A DNA stretch of 33,017 bases, taken from Candidatus Saccharimonadota bacterium. Lineage in GTDB: Bacteria > Patescibacteriota > Saccharimonadia > Saccharimonadales > Saccharimonadaceae. A model generated the notes under the pieces. That model made no database searches. It was not told the origin of the DNA and was given only the letters and a program-made list of their open reading frames with translations. Below are positions 21,477-29,128 of the stretch, piece by piece (positions within the stretch are counted from its first letter, which is position 1; each line of letters opens with the position of its first letter). The DNA is taken from the NCBI GenBank assembly GCA_017536895.1, contig JAFWCN010000011.1, positions 1 through 33,017 of the forward strand, written 5' to 3'. Made by a program: the position numbers and the translations under genes.

Positions 21477-21918
21477 TAATATCTATAACCTTTATCTTTT
21501 TGCCATTAAAATCAAAAGATTCACCAGCCTTATGTCCTAAGAGAGCTTTACCGATTGGCGATTCGTTAGAAATCTTGCCCTCAAGTGGGTTCGCTTCGGT
21601 CGGCCCAACTAAGGTATATTCAACTTTACGACCTCCCATGCTTAATACCACGCAAGCACCAAGATCCACCTTAGTCTTCTTCCCTCCTCGAATCACTTTC
21701 GCATTCTTCAAAATATCTTGGATTTCCAAAATTCTTCCCTCAGCCACTTTCTGTTCGTTACGCGCTGAGCTATACTCCTCGTTTTCCGATAAATCCCCGA
21801 AGGAACGTGCCGTTGCGATTCGCTCAGCGATTTTTGGTCGCTCAGCAATCAAAGCTTTCAGTTCGTTTTCAAGCTCTTTTTTCCCCTCTGCAGTTAAACT
21901 AATATTTTTCTTAATCAT
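21472..21918 (-). CDS. greA: Transcription elongation factor GreA
   Basis: GreA rescues backtracked RNA polymerase by stimulating transcript cleavage. The 148-residue product has the normal coiled-coil N-terminus with the acidic tip motif SFGDLSENEEYSSARNEQ (D42, E45) and a C-terminal FKBP-like domain ending SPIGKALLGHKAGESFDF. It is monocistronic, from a TTGACT/TAAACT promoter with a short leader holding GGAA. Its TAA stop lies inside the outer arm of the 144-bp palindrome. Confidence 0.95.
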   Translation of the reverse strand: MIKKNISLTAEGKKELENELKALIAERPKIAERIATARSFGDLSENEEYSSARNEQKVAEGRILEIQDILKNAKVIRGGKKTKVDLGACVVLSMGGRKVEYTLVGPTEANPLEGKISNESPIGKALLGHKAGESFDFNGKKIKVIDIK

Positions 21919-21943
21919 AATAAGTTCCAGTTTTACCTACATA

Positions 21944-21972
21944 AGTTTACACGAAAACACTAATCAAGTCAA
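21944..21972 (-). promoter_or_regulatory. Promoter of greA
   Basis: TTGACT (21972-21967) and TAAACT (21949-21944) are spaced by 17 bp on the minus strand. Predicted leader about 20 nt. Confidence 0.65.
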
Positions 21973-21978
21973 TAGTTT

Positions 21979-22800
21979 TTAGGCGCCCATTCCGAGCATA
22001 TATAACAGGTAAAAAGCCACCCCGTTTTTTAGCATATGAAGCAGTATTCCGGCGTAAATCGTCCCCGTGATTTCACGAAGGGCGCATAGTACGATGGACA
22101 TTGCAAATACGTTTACCCCTACATTCCACTGCATATGCACGAGACCAAACAGCATCGACACGAGCAAAGTAGTGATGATAATTGCTGCCGGATGCCCCAT
22201 TTCATTCCATAATTTAGAACGAATTTTCTCATAGAGCCATCCTCGGAAAATTATTTCTTCGGCCACTGGCGCCACTGCTACTAACGTGAAAAATGCTAGT
22301 ACCCGGTCAAACCCCATAATAAATGTATTGAATCCCACATCTTGCGCTTCTCCCGCATCAAACCACGAGAACTGACTAAATAGCGCTACGAGTCCTGCCG
22401 CAAGCAACATGTAAACAACGAACCCAACTGGTGCTAGTCCAATATCAGTCCAAGTTGGCCAACCTTTTAATCCTAACTTCTCGCGAGTCTCAGCCTTGCT
22501 GGGTTTTTGATATTTATCTCCTCGCCATTTCGTCAGTAATTTTGGTGGCACATAAACCGTCAAAAACAACGCCAAAGAATACGAAATAGCTGAATAAAAC
22601 GCCGTGACGACCGGCTTGTCAAAGGCTTCTGTGCCAAGAATCAGAATCATCAAAAACCCCACCACAAACTGTGAAGCAATTACTGTCACTCCGACCCAAA
22701 TAAGCAGCAATAGAATTTCAAAAGCGGTCTTCCACCTCTGTTTTTTCGGCAAATTCTTAGGTGCCTGCTTTGTTTTATCTGAAGTCTTTGTCTTAGCCAT
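21979..22800 (-). CDS. CPBP-family intramembrane metalloprotease
   Basis: The 273-residue polytopic protein has about seven hydrophobic segments after a basic N-terminus. It carries the CPBP (Abi/CAAX-protease-like) motifs: EEIIFRGWLYE with E181, E182 and R186, then FGLVHMQWN with H222, and a C-terminal HMLKNGVAF region. The family includes Rce1-type prenyl-protein proteases and bacteriocin-immunity proteins; the substrate here is unknown. Its ATG shares one base with the rseP stop (TAATG), so the two are translationally coupled membrane proteases. The start is supported by the MAKTKTSDK cytoplasmic tail. Confidence 0.9.
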   Translation of the reverse strand: MAKTKTSDKTKQAPKNLPKKQRWKTAFEILLLLIWVGVTVIASQFVVGFLMILILGTEAFDKPVVTAFYSAISYSLALFLTVYVPPKLLTKWRGDKYQKPSKAETREKLGLKGWPTWTDIGLAPVGFVVYMLLAAGLVALFSQFSWFDAGEAQDVGFNTFIMGFDRVLAFFTLVAVAPVAEEIIFRGWLYEKIRSKLWNEMGHPAAIIITTLLVSMLFGLVHMQWNVGVNVFAMSIVLCALREITGTIYAGILLHMLKNGVAFYLLYMLGMGA

Positions 22801-24044
22801 TAACTCGCGATCCTCACTATATCAAGCACCGTTACAATCGCAATTAGAGCAAGCAACACTATCATGGCCCTAGAGACAATCTTTTCCTCGACTTCCTTGG
22901 TTAGTTTCTTTTTGCGTAGTTTATAAATCGTGATGAGGAGCCATCTTCCTCCATCTAGCGCCGGTATTGGCAATACGTTCATACAGGCCAATGATACCGA
23001 AATCAGTGCTGCCAGAAACGCTAAGTTAGTTGGCCCAGCCGAGGTGAAGGCTGGGAATAATACTCCAATTATTCCTACCGGTCCAGAAACTGAATCGCCT
23101 GCCTCCGAAATTGCTGCCTGACCATCCTCGCGGACTGAAGCATCGGGGCTAAACTGCGAACCAATTCCTGATATCAAATCCCATAGCAATATTCCAACAC
23201 CTTTAAAGGTCTCGCCCGTTATTTGTAGCGTTAAACCCGCCCCCACTACTGGCGCCGACCAAGTCGAATAAGACAAAGCTTGCGTTGAGCTCATTGTTAC
23301 ACCTAGCAAGTATTCCGCATCGGCTGGGTTGAGAGTTGCTTCAATTTCACGTTCTTCATCTCCTCGCCGTACTGTGTATTTCACTGATTCGCCAGCGTGT
23401 GCTTTGTTCGCTTCTGAAATATCATTTGAATTCCATACTTCATTTCCGTCTATTGTTAGGATATAATCATCGGTTTGAATCCCTGCCTGCTCTGCCGGTG
23501 AGCCTTCGATTACGGATGTAATTTGGACTGGCGTTCGGTCTACACGCGTGTCTGCGTCTACCGTAAATTGCCCTTCAATAAAAGCCGGCATGCCCGTCCA
23601 GGCCAATATTGTAAATATGATGAATGCCACCAACCAGTTAGCTGCTACACCCGCAAATAGTATCTTTGTCTTGCTCCAATACTTTGCTGCACCAAACGTC
23701 CCCTTACGCGTATCCGCATCGGACTCTCCATCCATCTGGCAAAACCCACCAATCGGTAGCCAATTTAGGCTAAATATCATCCCCTTTTGAGTCAGGTTCT
23801 TGTCACCATCCGAATAAACAACTTTTGAAACTTTATCCTTATCCCATTCTTTGCGAGGTAATTTTCGCCACTTACCAGTTTTGGGGTCCTTCACCCAGGC
23901 TAATGCCCTTGGCGGAAAACCAATTCCAAATTCTAACACGCTTACCCCGTTTCGCCGAGCCATCAAGAAATGACCAAACTCATGCGCCGTCACGAGAAGC
24001 ATCAAGACGACTAAACCAACAATCACACCTAAAAATATATCCAT
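22800..24044 (-). CDS. rseP: Site-2 protease RseP (M50 family)
   Basis: The 414-residue intramembrane zinc metalloprotease cleaves membrane-bound regulators or signal-peptide remnants. It has the first-helix active site HEFGH (H21, E22, H25), a GMIFSLNWLPIGGFCQMDGE segment, one PDZ domain (about 170-240; ITSVIEGSPAEQAGIQTDDYILTIDGNEVW) and the third metal-ligand motif MNVLPIPALDGGRW. ATG at 24044 is preferred over TTG at 24068, because the extra codons contain the -10 element and overlap uppS. The extended -10 ends 7 nt before this ATG. It is coupled to the downstream CPBP protease. Confidence 0.94.
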   Translation of the reverse strand: MDIFLGVIVGLVVLMLLVTAHEFGHFLMARRNGVSVLEFGIGFPPRALAWVKDPKTGKWRKLPRKEWDKDKVSKVVYSDGDKNLTQKGMIFSLNWLPIGGFCQMDGESDADTRKGTFGAAKYWSKTKILFAGVAANWLVAFIIFTILAWTGMPAFIEGQFTVDADTRVDRTPVQITSVIEGSPAEQAGIQTDDYILTIDGNEVWNSNDISEANKAHAGESVKYTVRRGDEEREIEATLNPADAEYLLGVTMSSTQALSYSTWSAPVVGAGLTLQITGETFKGVGILLWDLISGIGSQFSPDASVREDGQAAISEAGDSVSGPVGIIGVLFPAFTSAGPTNLAFLAALISVSLACMNVLPIPALDGGRWLLITIYKLRKKKLTKEVEEKIVSRAMIVLLALIAIVTVLDIVRIAS

Positions 24045-24051
24045 AACAACT

Positions 24052-24060
24052 ATTATATCA
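24052..24060 (-). promoter_or_regulatory. Extended -10 promoter of rseP (leaderless), overlapping the uppS stop
   Basis: TGATATAAT (24060-24052) ends 7 nt before the rseP ATG. Its first three bases, TGA, are the stop codon of uppS. Confidence 0.68.
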
Positions 24061-24729
24061 CTTTCCAAACCTACGTGAGCGAGATTCGTATTCTTTCATA
24101 ATATCGTCAATATCGTCTCCCGACATTTCTGGGAAGTATTTTTTAACAAACATGAATTCCGCATAGCTCGCTCGCCACAGCATAAAGCCCGAAATCCGCT
24201 CTTCGCCTGAAGTACGCACCACCATATCGACATCTGGAATCTCCGAATGATACAAATGCTTGCGAATGGTCTCCGGTGTGATATCTCCTTCCGAAGCTGC
24301 AATCGTTGCGGCGTCTGCAATCTCTACTTCCCCACCGTAATTAAAACAAAATCCGACCGTAATACCAGTACAATCCTCGGTCACCTTTTCTGCTCGCTCA
24401 ATCATGCTCGCAAGTTTTGGCGAAACTCTGTTTTTTGAGCCCAGTATCACCATCTTGGCATTATTCTTCGCTAGTTTCTCGGCATAATTCAAAAGCTTCG
24501 TCTCCGCCAGTTTCATAATATAGGAAACTTCCTTCTCGCTTCGCCCCCAGTTTTCAGTCGAAAAAACATAAAAAGTGATGTAAGAAATACCTGCCTTAGC
24601 TGCCGCTTCGACCATTTTCTCGATTGACTTTAGTCCGGCTCGATGTCCTTCAATTGACGGCAAACCCTGTTCTTTCGCCCAGCGTCTATTGCCATCTGCA
24701 ATTACACCAAGGTGCTTCAATTCTCCCAT
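24058..24729 (-). CDS. uppS: Isoprenyl (undecaprenyl) diphosphate synthase
   Basis: This cis-prenyltransferase makes the polyprenyl carrier for peptidoglycan precursors. The 223-residue product has the active-site motif GVIADGNRRWAKE (D12), FYVFSTENWGRSEKEV, FCFNYGGEVEI, and DMVVRTSGEERISGFMLWRASYAEFMF. The usual bacterial DGNGRWA reads DGNRRWA. It starts 12 nt after the frr stop with GGAGAA upstream, so it is co-transcribed with frr. Chain length of the product cannot be told from sequence. Confidence 0.93.
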   Translation of the reverse strand: MGELKHLGVIADGNRRWAKEQGLPSIEGHRAGLKSIEKMVEAAAKAGISYITFYVFSTENWGRSEKEVSYIMKLAETKLLNYAEKLAKNNAKMVILGSKNRVSPKLASMIERAEKVTEDCTGITVGFCFNYGGEVEIADAATIAASEGDITPETIRKHLYHSEIPDVDMVVRTSGEERISGFMLWRASYAEFMFVKKYFPEMSGDDIDDIMKEYESRSRRFGK

Positions 24730-24741
24730 AAATTCTCCAAA

Positions 24742-25287
24742 TTATAGTTTCATTATTTCGTCAGATTTTGCCTTAAACTCGGCATCAATTTTGTCATTGA
24801 ATTCCTTTGTCAAATCATCGATTTCCTTCTCGGCGCGCTTTTTTACATCCTCGCTTAAATCTTCTGCGGCTTTTATCGCTTTTCTTGCATCCTCGCGGAC
24901 ATTCCGAATCGCCACCTTTGCTTCCTCAACCTTCGTCGAGGCAGTTTTGACGATTTCCTTTCTTCTTTCTTCAGTTAAGGCTGGAATCGGCACCCTAACC
25001 ACGCGTCCATCATCTGAAGGATTAAGACCCAAAGCCTGATCCGCTCGAATCGCCGTCGCAATCGCCTGAATATTCGCCGGGTCAAACGGAGTTACCACGA
25101 GTAGCGTTGCGTCCGCCACCGTCACATTTGCCACTTGGTTTAATGGCATGTACTGGCCATAAGCTTCAACTTTAATTCCCGCCAGCATGTCTGGATGCGC
25201 TCTGCCAGTTCGCACTTTTTTCATTTCTTCTTTGAAGCGCTCTACCGCTCCATCCATTTTTTTGCGGTCTTCGTTTGTGTCAAACAT
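24742..25287 (-). CDS. frr: Ribosome recycling factor
   Basis: RRF splits post-termination ribosomes together with EF-G. The 181-residue product has the family core VRTGRAHPDMLAGIKVEAYG, PLNQVANVTVADATLLVVTPFD, ALGLNPSDDGRVVRVPIPALTEERRKE and a C-terminal long-helix region. AAAGGAG precedes the ATG, and a TGATATAAT promoter lies 24 nt upstream, right after the rpmE terminator. uppS follows in the same operon. pyrH, often beside frr, is absent. Confidence 0.96.
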   Translation of the reverse strand: MFDTNEDRKKMDGAVERFKEEMKKVRTGRAHPDMLAGIKVEAYGQYMPLNQVANVTVADATLLVVTPFDPANIQAIATAIRADQALGLNPSDDGRVVRVPIPALTEERRKEIVKTASTKVEEAKVAIRNVREDARKAIKAAEDLSEDVKKRAEKEIDDLTKEFNDKIDAEFKAKSDEIMKL

Positions 25288-25311
25288 AAATAACTCCTTT
25301 GTTATAACTCC

Positions 25312-25320
25312 ATTATATCA
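25312..25320 (-). promoter_or_regulatory. Extended -10 promoter of frr-uppS
   Basis: TGATATAAT (25320-25312) immediately follows the T tract of the rpmE terminator. The predicted leader is about 18 nt and contains AAAGGAG. Confidence 0.65.
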
Positions 25321-25348
25321 AAAAATCTGGCCCTTTCGGCCAGATTTT
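25320..25348 (-). terminator. Terminator of rpmE
   Basis: On the minus strand AAAATCTGGCC and GGCCAGATTTT (25348-25338 / 25332-25322) form an 11-bp stem with a 5-nt loop, then further T residues. It begins 2 nt after the rpmE stop. Confidence 0.93.
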
Positions 25349-25350
25349 AC

Positions 25351-25701
25351 TTATTCAGCTTTTGCTTCGATAGCCTCTTCAGCTTTTGCCTTCTTCTCGG
25401 CTTCCTTCGCAGCCTTCTTGGCCTTGTTTTCGAGCGCTGCCTTCATCTTTGCAGCTTTCTCGGCACGTGCCTTGAAGCGATCTACGCGACCTTCGGTATC
25501 GATAATCTTCTCTTCACCAGTAAAGAACGGATGCGAAGCTGAAGAAATCTGCACCTTCACCAAAGGATATTCGTTGCCATCTTCCCACTTGATGGTCTCT
25601 TCACTTTTCGCTGTCGATTTGGTCAAAAACGAAAAGCCAGCCGCTTCATCAGAAAAGACGACAAAACGGTAATCTTTAGGATGTAACTCTTTTTTACTCA
25701 T
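25351..25701 (-). CDS. rpmE: 50S ribosomal protein L31, type B, with a long charged tail
   Basis: Residues 1-80 match type-B bL31: [59 protein letters not shown] and [12 protein letters not shown]. There are no zinc-binding cysteines. Residues about 80-116 form an Ala/Lys/Glu-rich helix ([20 protein letters not shown]) beyond the usual 80-90 residues. A TGATATAAT element ends 11 nt before the ATG with no Shine-Dalgarno sequence, so the leader should be only a few nucleotides long. Confidence 0.92.
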   Translation of the reverse strand: MSKKELHPKDYRFVVFSDEAAGFSFLTKSTAKSEETIKWEDGNEYPLVKVQISSASHPFFTGEEKIIDTEGRVDRFKARAEKAAKMKAALENKAKKAAKEAEKKAKAEEAIEAKAE

Positions 25702-25712
25702 AACTGTGCCCC

Positions 25713-25721
25713 ATTATATCA
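25713..25721 (-). promoter_or_regulatory. Extended -10 promoter of rpmE
   Basis: TGATATAAT (25721-25713) ends 11 nt before the ATG. Predicted leader about 4-5 nt. Confidence 0.62.
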
Positions 25722-25734
25722 GAAAACTCGAAAA

Positions 25735-25765
25735 AAGTAAAGAAAAAGGCGGAGATTAATCCGCC
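25735..25765 (-). terminator. Terminator of clpP
   Basis: On the minus strand GGCGGA and TCCGCC (25765-25760 / 25753-25748) form a 6-bp stem with loop TTAATC, followed by TTTTTCTTTAC and more T residues. It lies 13 nt after the clpP stop. Confidence 0.85.
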
Positions 25766-25778
25766 TAACAACAATTAT

Positions 25779-26435
25779 TTAGAATATCGCACTGAGATTG
25801 GTTACGATTTCGTCAATGAAACCAAACTCTAAGGCGTCATTCGCCATCATATAAAACTCTTTCCGGTCGAGCTTGTCGTAGTCTTCCTCACTCATTTTAC
25901 TGTGTTCTAGTACGAACGGCTTGACCATCTCTTCCTCAACCCTATTTTCGAATTCGACTCTATCCTTGACTTTGTTAGCTGTACCGTACAAGAAAATTGA
26001 CCCATCATGCATCAGGAATGATGCTTTTGGCAAAGAAAAACGTTTATGCCCGGCAATGCCAATCAGAAACGCCATCGAACTCCACTGCCCCATATTTATG
26101 GTATAAACCGGAGTCTGGCTCAGCTCAATCGCTGAAATCAGAGCAAAGCCCTCTGTCACGTCTCCACCCGGTGAATTAATATAAAGCCTAATCGGCTCAC
26201 GTTCTGCCGGGTCGATACCTTCGTCTATACGGTTGCAGTCTAGTATTTGCTCTACGATAAACGATGCAATCGAGGCATCGGCGTAGAAACTGTCATCGCT
26301 ATCTAGCGGCAAGATTTCACCATAAAGATAGATTCTCCTATCCTCTATTTCCCTTGCCCTTTTAAAATCCCAAATGTCACAATTGATATTGGTGTTTAGT
26401 CTGCTATCAGCGACTTCTATTACGTGTTTATTCAT
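25779..26435 (-). CDS. clpP: ClpP-family serine protease
   Basis: ClpP is the proteolytic chamber that works with ClpX or ClpC. The 218-residue product has RRIYLYGEIL, PIRLYINSPGGDVTEGFAL, the nucleophile region GQWSSMAFLI (S120; family GxAASM), the His region LMHDG (H143; family MIHQP) and LDRKEFYMMANDALEFGFIDEI with the probable Asp (190). Residues around the Ser and His are more diverged than in E. coli ClpP, but the triad is present. AAGGAGGGCG precedes the ATG. It is divergent from rpsB, and no clpX is adjacent. Confidence 0.9.
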   Translation of the reverse strand: MNKHVIEVADSRLNTNINCDIWDFKRAREIEDRRIYLYGEILPLDSDDSFYADASIASFIVEQILDCNRIDEGIDPAEREPIRLYINSPGGDVTEGFALISAIELSQTPVYTINMGQWSSMAFLIGIAGHKRFSLPKASFLMHDGSIFLYGTANKVKDRVEFENRVEEEMVKPFVLEHSKMSEEDYDKLDRKEFYMMANDALEFGFIDEIVTNLSAIF

Positions 26436-26486
26436 CGTACGCCCTCCTTTTTTAAAGTACTATTCTAAATAATCGTCTAAGGATTG

Positions 26487-26514
26487 ATTATAACCAAAAA
26501 TATCTTTCTCGCAA
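26487..26514 (-). promoter_or_regulatory. Promoter of clpP
   Basis: TTGCGA (26514-26509) and TATAAT (26492-26487) have a 16-bp spacer on the minus strand. Predicted leader about 45 nt. Confidence 0.65.
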
Positions 26515-26531
26515 GCACAGCCTTTTTCGTG

Positions 26532-26560
26532 TTGCAATAATCTATTCTCTGTGGTATAAT
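26532..26560 (+). promoter_or_regulatory. Promoter of rpsB-tsf
   Basis: TTGCAA (26532-26537) and TATAAT (26555-26560) with a 17-bp spacer; TGG before the -10 also makes it an extended -10. Predicted leader about 87 nt. Confidence 0.75.
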
Positions 26561-26600
26561 ATAACGGTTATTAAACTAATGAAACAGTTTTTTGGGAGAT

Positions 26601-26632
26601 TTCCTGGCCTAGCGGCCGATAATGCCCAGGAA
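26601..26632 (+). promoter_or_regulatory. Hairpin in the rpsB leader, possible S2 autoregulatory site
   Basis: TTCCTGG (26601-26607) pairs with CCAGGAA (26626-26632) and encloses GGCC repeats, about 20 nt before the rpsB Shine-Dalgarno sequence. S2 leaders are autoregulatory in several bacterial groups. Assignment here rests on position and structure only. Confidence 0.45.
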
Positions 26633-26653
26633 CAAAGAGAAAGGAAATCATAT

Positions 26654-27340
26654 ATGACAGTAGCTGTCGATATGAAAGCTCTGCTGGAAGCTGGTGCTCA
26701 TTTTGGGCATAAATCCAGTCGTTGGCACCCGAAAATGGCGCCATACATTCACTCAAAGCGTCAAGGCGCCCACATTATCAACCTTGAAAAGACCGTCGAA
26801 GGTTTAGAGAAGGCTTTGCCAAAAATCACCGATATTGCAAAGTCCGGCAAGAAAATCCTCTTCGTCGGTACCAAGAAACAGATGAAAGACACCGTCAAGG
26901 AAGCTGCTGAAGCAGTCGATATGCCTTACGTTACCGTGCGTTGGGTTGGTGGAACTTTGACTAATGTCGAGACGGTTAACCGCCAAATCAAGAAATTGAA
27001 AGATTTAGAGCGTCGCATGGCTTCTGGCGAACTCGAAAGTCGCTACTCCAAGCTCGAAGTCCAAAGATTTCAAGAAGAGATTGACATGTTAAACGAGCGT
27101 TATGGCGGCATCAAAGATATGACTGAGCAGCCAGCCGCGGTCGTTGTAGTCGATGCAATCGAGGATAAGAACGCGATTAAGGAAGCAAACGTTTTGAAGA
27201 TTCCAGTCATCGCTATCACCGATAGTAATGTTGATCCATCCAACATCGACTATGTCATTCCGGCAAACGATGATTCTATCAAAGCAAGCAAATTAATCTT
27301 AAGCTACATCACTGAAGCTGTTAAAGAAGGTAAAAAATAA
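26654..27340 (+). CDS. rpsB: 30S ribosomal protein S2
   Basis: The 228-residue product has uS2 signatures: LLEAGAHFGHKSSRWHPKMAPYI, KRQGAHIINLEKT, ILFVGTKKQ, YVTVRWVGGTLTN, and AAVVVVDAIEDKNAIKEA with PVIAITDSNVDP. ATG at 26654 is chosen: AAAGGAAA sits 7-12 nt upstream, and the N-terminus then matches the family. An in-frame start at 26579 would translate the leader hairpin. It is followed 35 nt later by tsf, the usual rpsB-tsf operon. Confidence 0.96.
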   Translation: MTVAVDMKALLEAGAHFGHKSSRWHPKMAPYIHSKRQGAHIINLEKTVEGLEKALPKITDIAKSGKKILFVGTKKQMKDTVKEAAEAVDMPYVTVRWVGGTLTNVETVNRQIKKLKDLERRMASGELESRYSKLEVQRFQEEIDMLNERYGGIKDMTEQPAAVVVVDAIEDKNAIKEANVLKIPVIAITDSNVDPSNIDYVIPANDDSIKASKLILSYITEAVKEGKK

Positions 27341-27375
27341 TTGCGTATTTATAAAAATTATAGGAGGCATAAACT

Positions 27376-27966
27376 ATGGCTGAAATTTCAGTTGAACAAA
27401 TTAAAAAATTAAAAGAACTCTCAGGCGCAGGTCTAACCGATGCCAAGAAGGCACTCGTTGAAGCTAAGGGCGATTTTGACAAAGCTCTCGAAGCGATGCG
27501 CAAAAAAGGTCTCACCAAAGCCGAAAAACGCGGTGATCGCGAGACTCGCGAAGGTCTCATTGATGCTTACATCCATGACGGCCGCCTCGGTGCTATTGTT
27601 GAGGTAAACTGCGAGACTAGTTTCGTCGCCAAGACAGACGAGTTCAAGACTTTGGCTCACCAAATTGCAATGCAAATTGCCTCGATGAACCCACTTTACG
27701 TCTCAGAGGAAGATATCCCTGAGGCCGACAAGAAGGCCAAGAAAAAAGAGCTCGAAGCCAATTTCAAAGGCCCAGAGAACATGAAAGACCAAATCCTAGA
27801 AGGCCAAATGAAAAAAGCTTTCGCCGATAAAGTTCTCATGAATCAACCATATATCTTGGATGATTCTAAAACCGTCGAACAGTTCATCAAAGAAGCAATC
27901 GCAAAGACTGGTGAAAACATCACCATCCGTCAATTCAAGCGTATAGAGCTCGGTGTAACCGAGTAA
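27376..27966 (+). CDS. tsf: Elongation factor Ts
   Basis: EF-Ts exchanges GDP on EF-Tu. The 196-residue product has the N-terminal UBA-like segment with LRELSGAGLTDAKKAL-type sequence (here LKELSGAGLTDAKKALVEA) and the core GRLGAIVEVNCETSFVAKTDEF followed by LAHQIAMQIA. It is of the short type with one main core repeat, as in Thermus-like or reduced genomes; E. coli EF-Ts has about 283 residues. TAGGAGG lies 9-15 nt upstream of the ATG. A strong terminator follows. Confidence 0.96.
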   Translation: MAEISVEQIKKLKELSGAGLTDAKKALVEAKGDFDKALEAMRKKGLTKAEKRGDRETREGLIDAYIHDGRLGAIVEVNCETSFVAKTDEFKTLAHQIAMQIASMNPLYVSEEDIPEADKKAKKKELEANFKGPENMKDQILEGQMKKAFADKVLMNQPYILDDSKTVEQFIKEAIAKTGENITIRQFKRIELGVTE

Positions 27967-27971
27967 TAATC

Positions 27972-28012
27972 AAAAAATCGGGCACCCTCGCAGTAGGCGT
28001 GCCCGATTTTTT
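27972..28012. terminator. Bidirectional terminator after tsf
   Basis: AAAAAATCGGGCAC (27972-27985) pairs exactly with GTGCCCGATTTTTT (27999-28012) around a 13-nt loop. The A and T tracts make it usable for tsf and for the minus-strand surface-protein operon. Confidence 0.95.
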
Positions 28013-28053
28013 CGTGCGCGTAGAGTATAAACGCTTGTTAATAGACTATTCTC

Positions 28054-29049
28054 TTACCTTCTTCTGTTACCCACCTTTTTGTCATGTTTTGAAATAAACA
28101 CCGCTCCACTAATTCCAACGATTGAGAAAATGATTAATCCCGTAATAATGTAATCGGTCTTCGAAATATTGAGATCTCCCATTACACCACCAGTATTAGG
28201 AGTTGGAGTTACTTCCCCAGTCTGATAATCAAACGTCGTAATATATGGTTTGTATAGTTTAGTGCCGTTTGTGTCATAAGCTTGTACTGAGACCGTATAA
28301 GTTCCTGAAGCATATCCGTAATCTTTAGGATTAAAAGTAAAACTATCATCCGGCGGAATCACTGTTACTGGGAATGGATCCATTAGTTTTCCGGTATCAT
28401 CATAAACATATATTTCTATGCCTCCAATTTGAGAGCCACCCGTACTGTCCTTATCATAATCAAGGTTGATTGTCACATTGTCGCCATCTTGTGTTACATT
28501 AGCAGTTACCGGCAAGAAGGTAAAATTAACCTTCTTTTCAACTGTAGTTCCTTCGGCTCCTTCACCCGAAAAAGAAAGAACGTATTCTCCGTATCCACGA
28601 TTCGTTAATGTCCCGCTGTCTGTGTACGTTTTAATTTCTCCAGTATCTGGATCGAGATACTGATAAGAGTAACTGTATTCTCCAGTTAATAGGTTTATGC
28701 TAACATCCGAGACGCCTGCAATATAATCGACTGGCGGTATGCCGTTCATTAAGCTTTGCTCGTGGACGTTCCCGTCCGCGTCGGTATATGTTATTGTAGC
28801 AATTAGTTTATCGATATTCTCGTAGGTAATATTGATTTCCTGGCTGCCAGAAACCACTTCACTACCTGGAGTAATACCAGAAATATTGATTGATGGAGTC
28901 GCGCCAACCACCCGTACCGACAGGTTATCGACTACGCTATCTGTTGTTGCTTTAGTCTCTGGACCTGGCAAAAATGCCGCAAAAACAGTCACGGCAACCA
29001 CAAGCGCCAGTCCGAAAAGACCAAATATTTTTTTGTGTGTCTTTTTCAT
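28054..29049 (-). CDS. Secreted, C-terminally membrane-anchored Ig-like surface protein
   Basis: The 331-residue protein has a signal peptide (KKTHKKIFGLFGLALVVAVTVF; cleavage after about 33), a beta-rich extracellular part with Ig-like or cadherin-like repeats (SGSQEINITYENIDKLIATI; DSFTFNPKDYGYASGTYTVSV), a TPTPNTGG linker (PNTGG at 284-288), a membrane segment (about 300-320) and a basic tail ending NRRR. The PNTGG-TM-basic order recalls a sortase signal, but the gap between NTGG and the membrane segment is long. It follows the DUF916-like gene by 79 nt, probably as an operon. No enzyme motif is visible. Confidence 0.8.
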   Translation of the reverse strand: MKKTHKKIFGLFGLALVVAVTVFAAFLPGPETKATTDSVVDNLSVRVVGATPSINISGITPGSEVVSGSQEINITYENIDKLIATITYTDADGNVHEQSLMNGIPPVDYIAGVSDVSINLLTGEYSYSYQYLDPDTGEIKTYTDSGTLTNRGYGEYVLSFSGEGAEGTTVEKKVNFTFLPVTANVTQDGDNVTINLDYDKDSTGGSQIGGIEIYVYDDTGKLMDPFPVTVIPPDDSFTFNPKDYGYASGTYTVSVQAYDTNGTKLYKPYITTFDYQTGEVTPTPNTGGVMGDLNISKTDYIITGLIIFSIVGISGAVFISKHDKKVGNRRR

Positions 29050-29128
29050 ACTCTACACTCTCTGTTTATGTTTGATATTTTTATTTTGGTTTTGTAAAGA
29101 TTACTCGCTCGCAACGAGTGCGCTACTA

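Noticed and set aside
23097-23163. Extra Ser/Asp/Glu-rich segment in RseP as a fourth palindromic insertion
   Set aside because: The DNA lacks the CCCGT-NNCG-ACGGG core and inverted arms; it looks like an ordinary variable loop.
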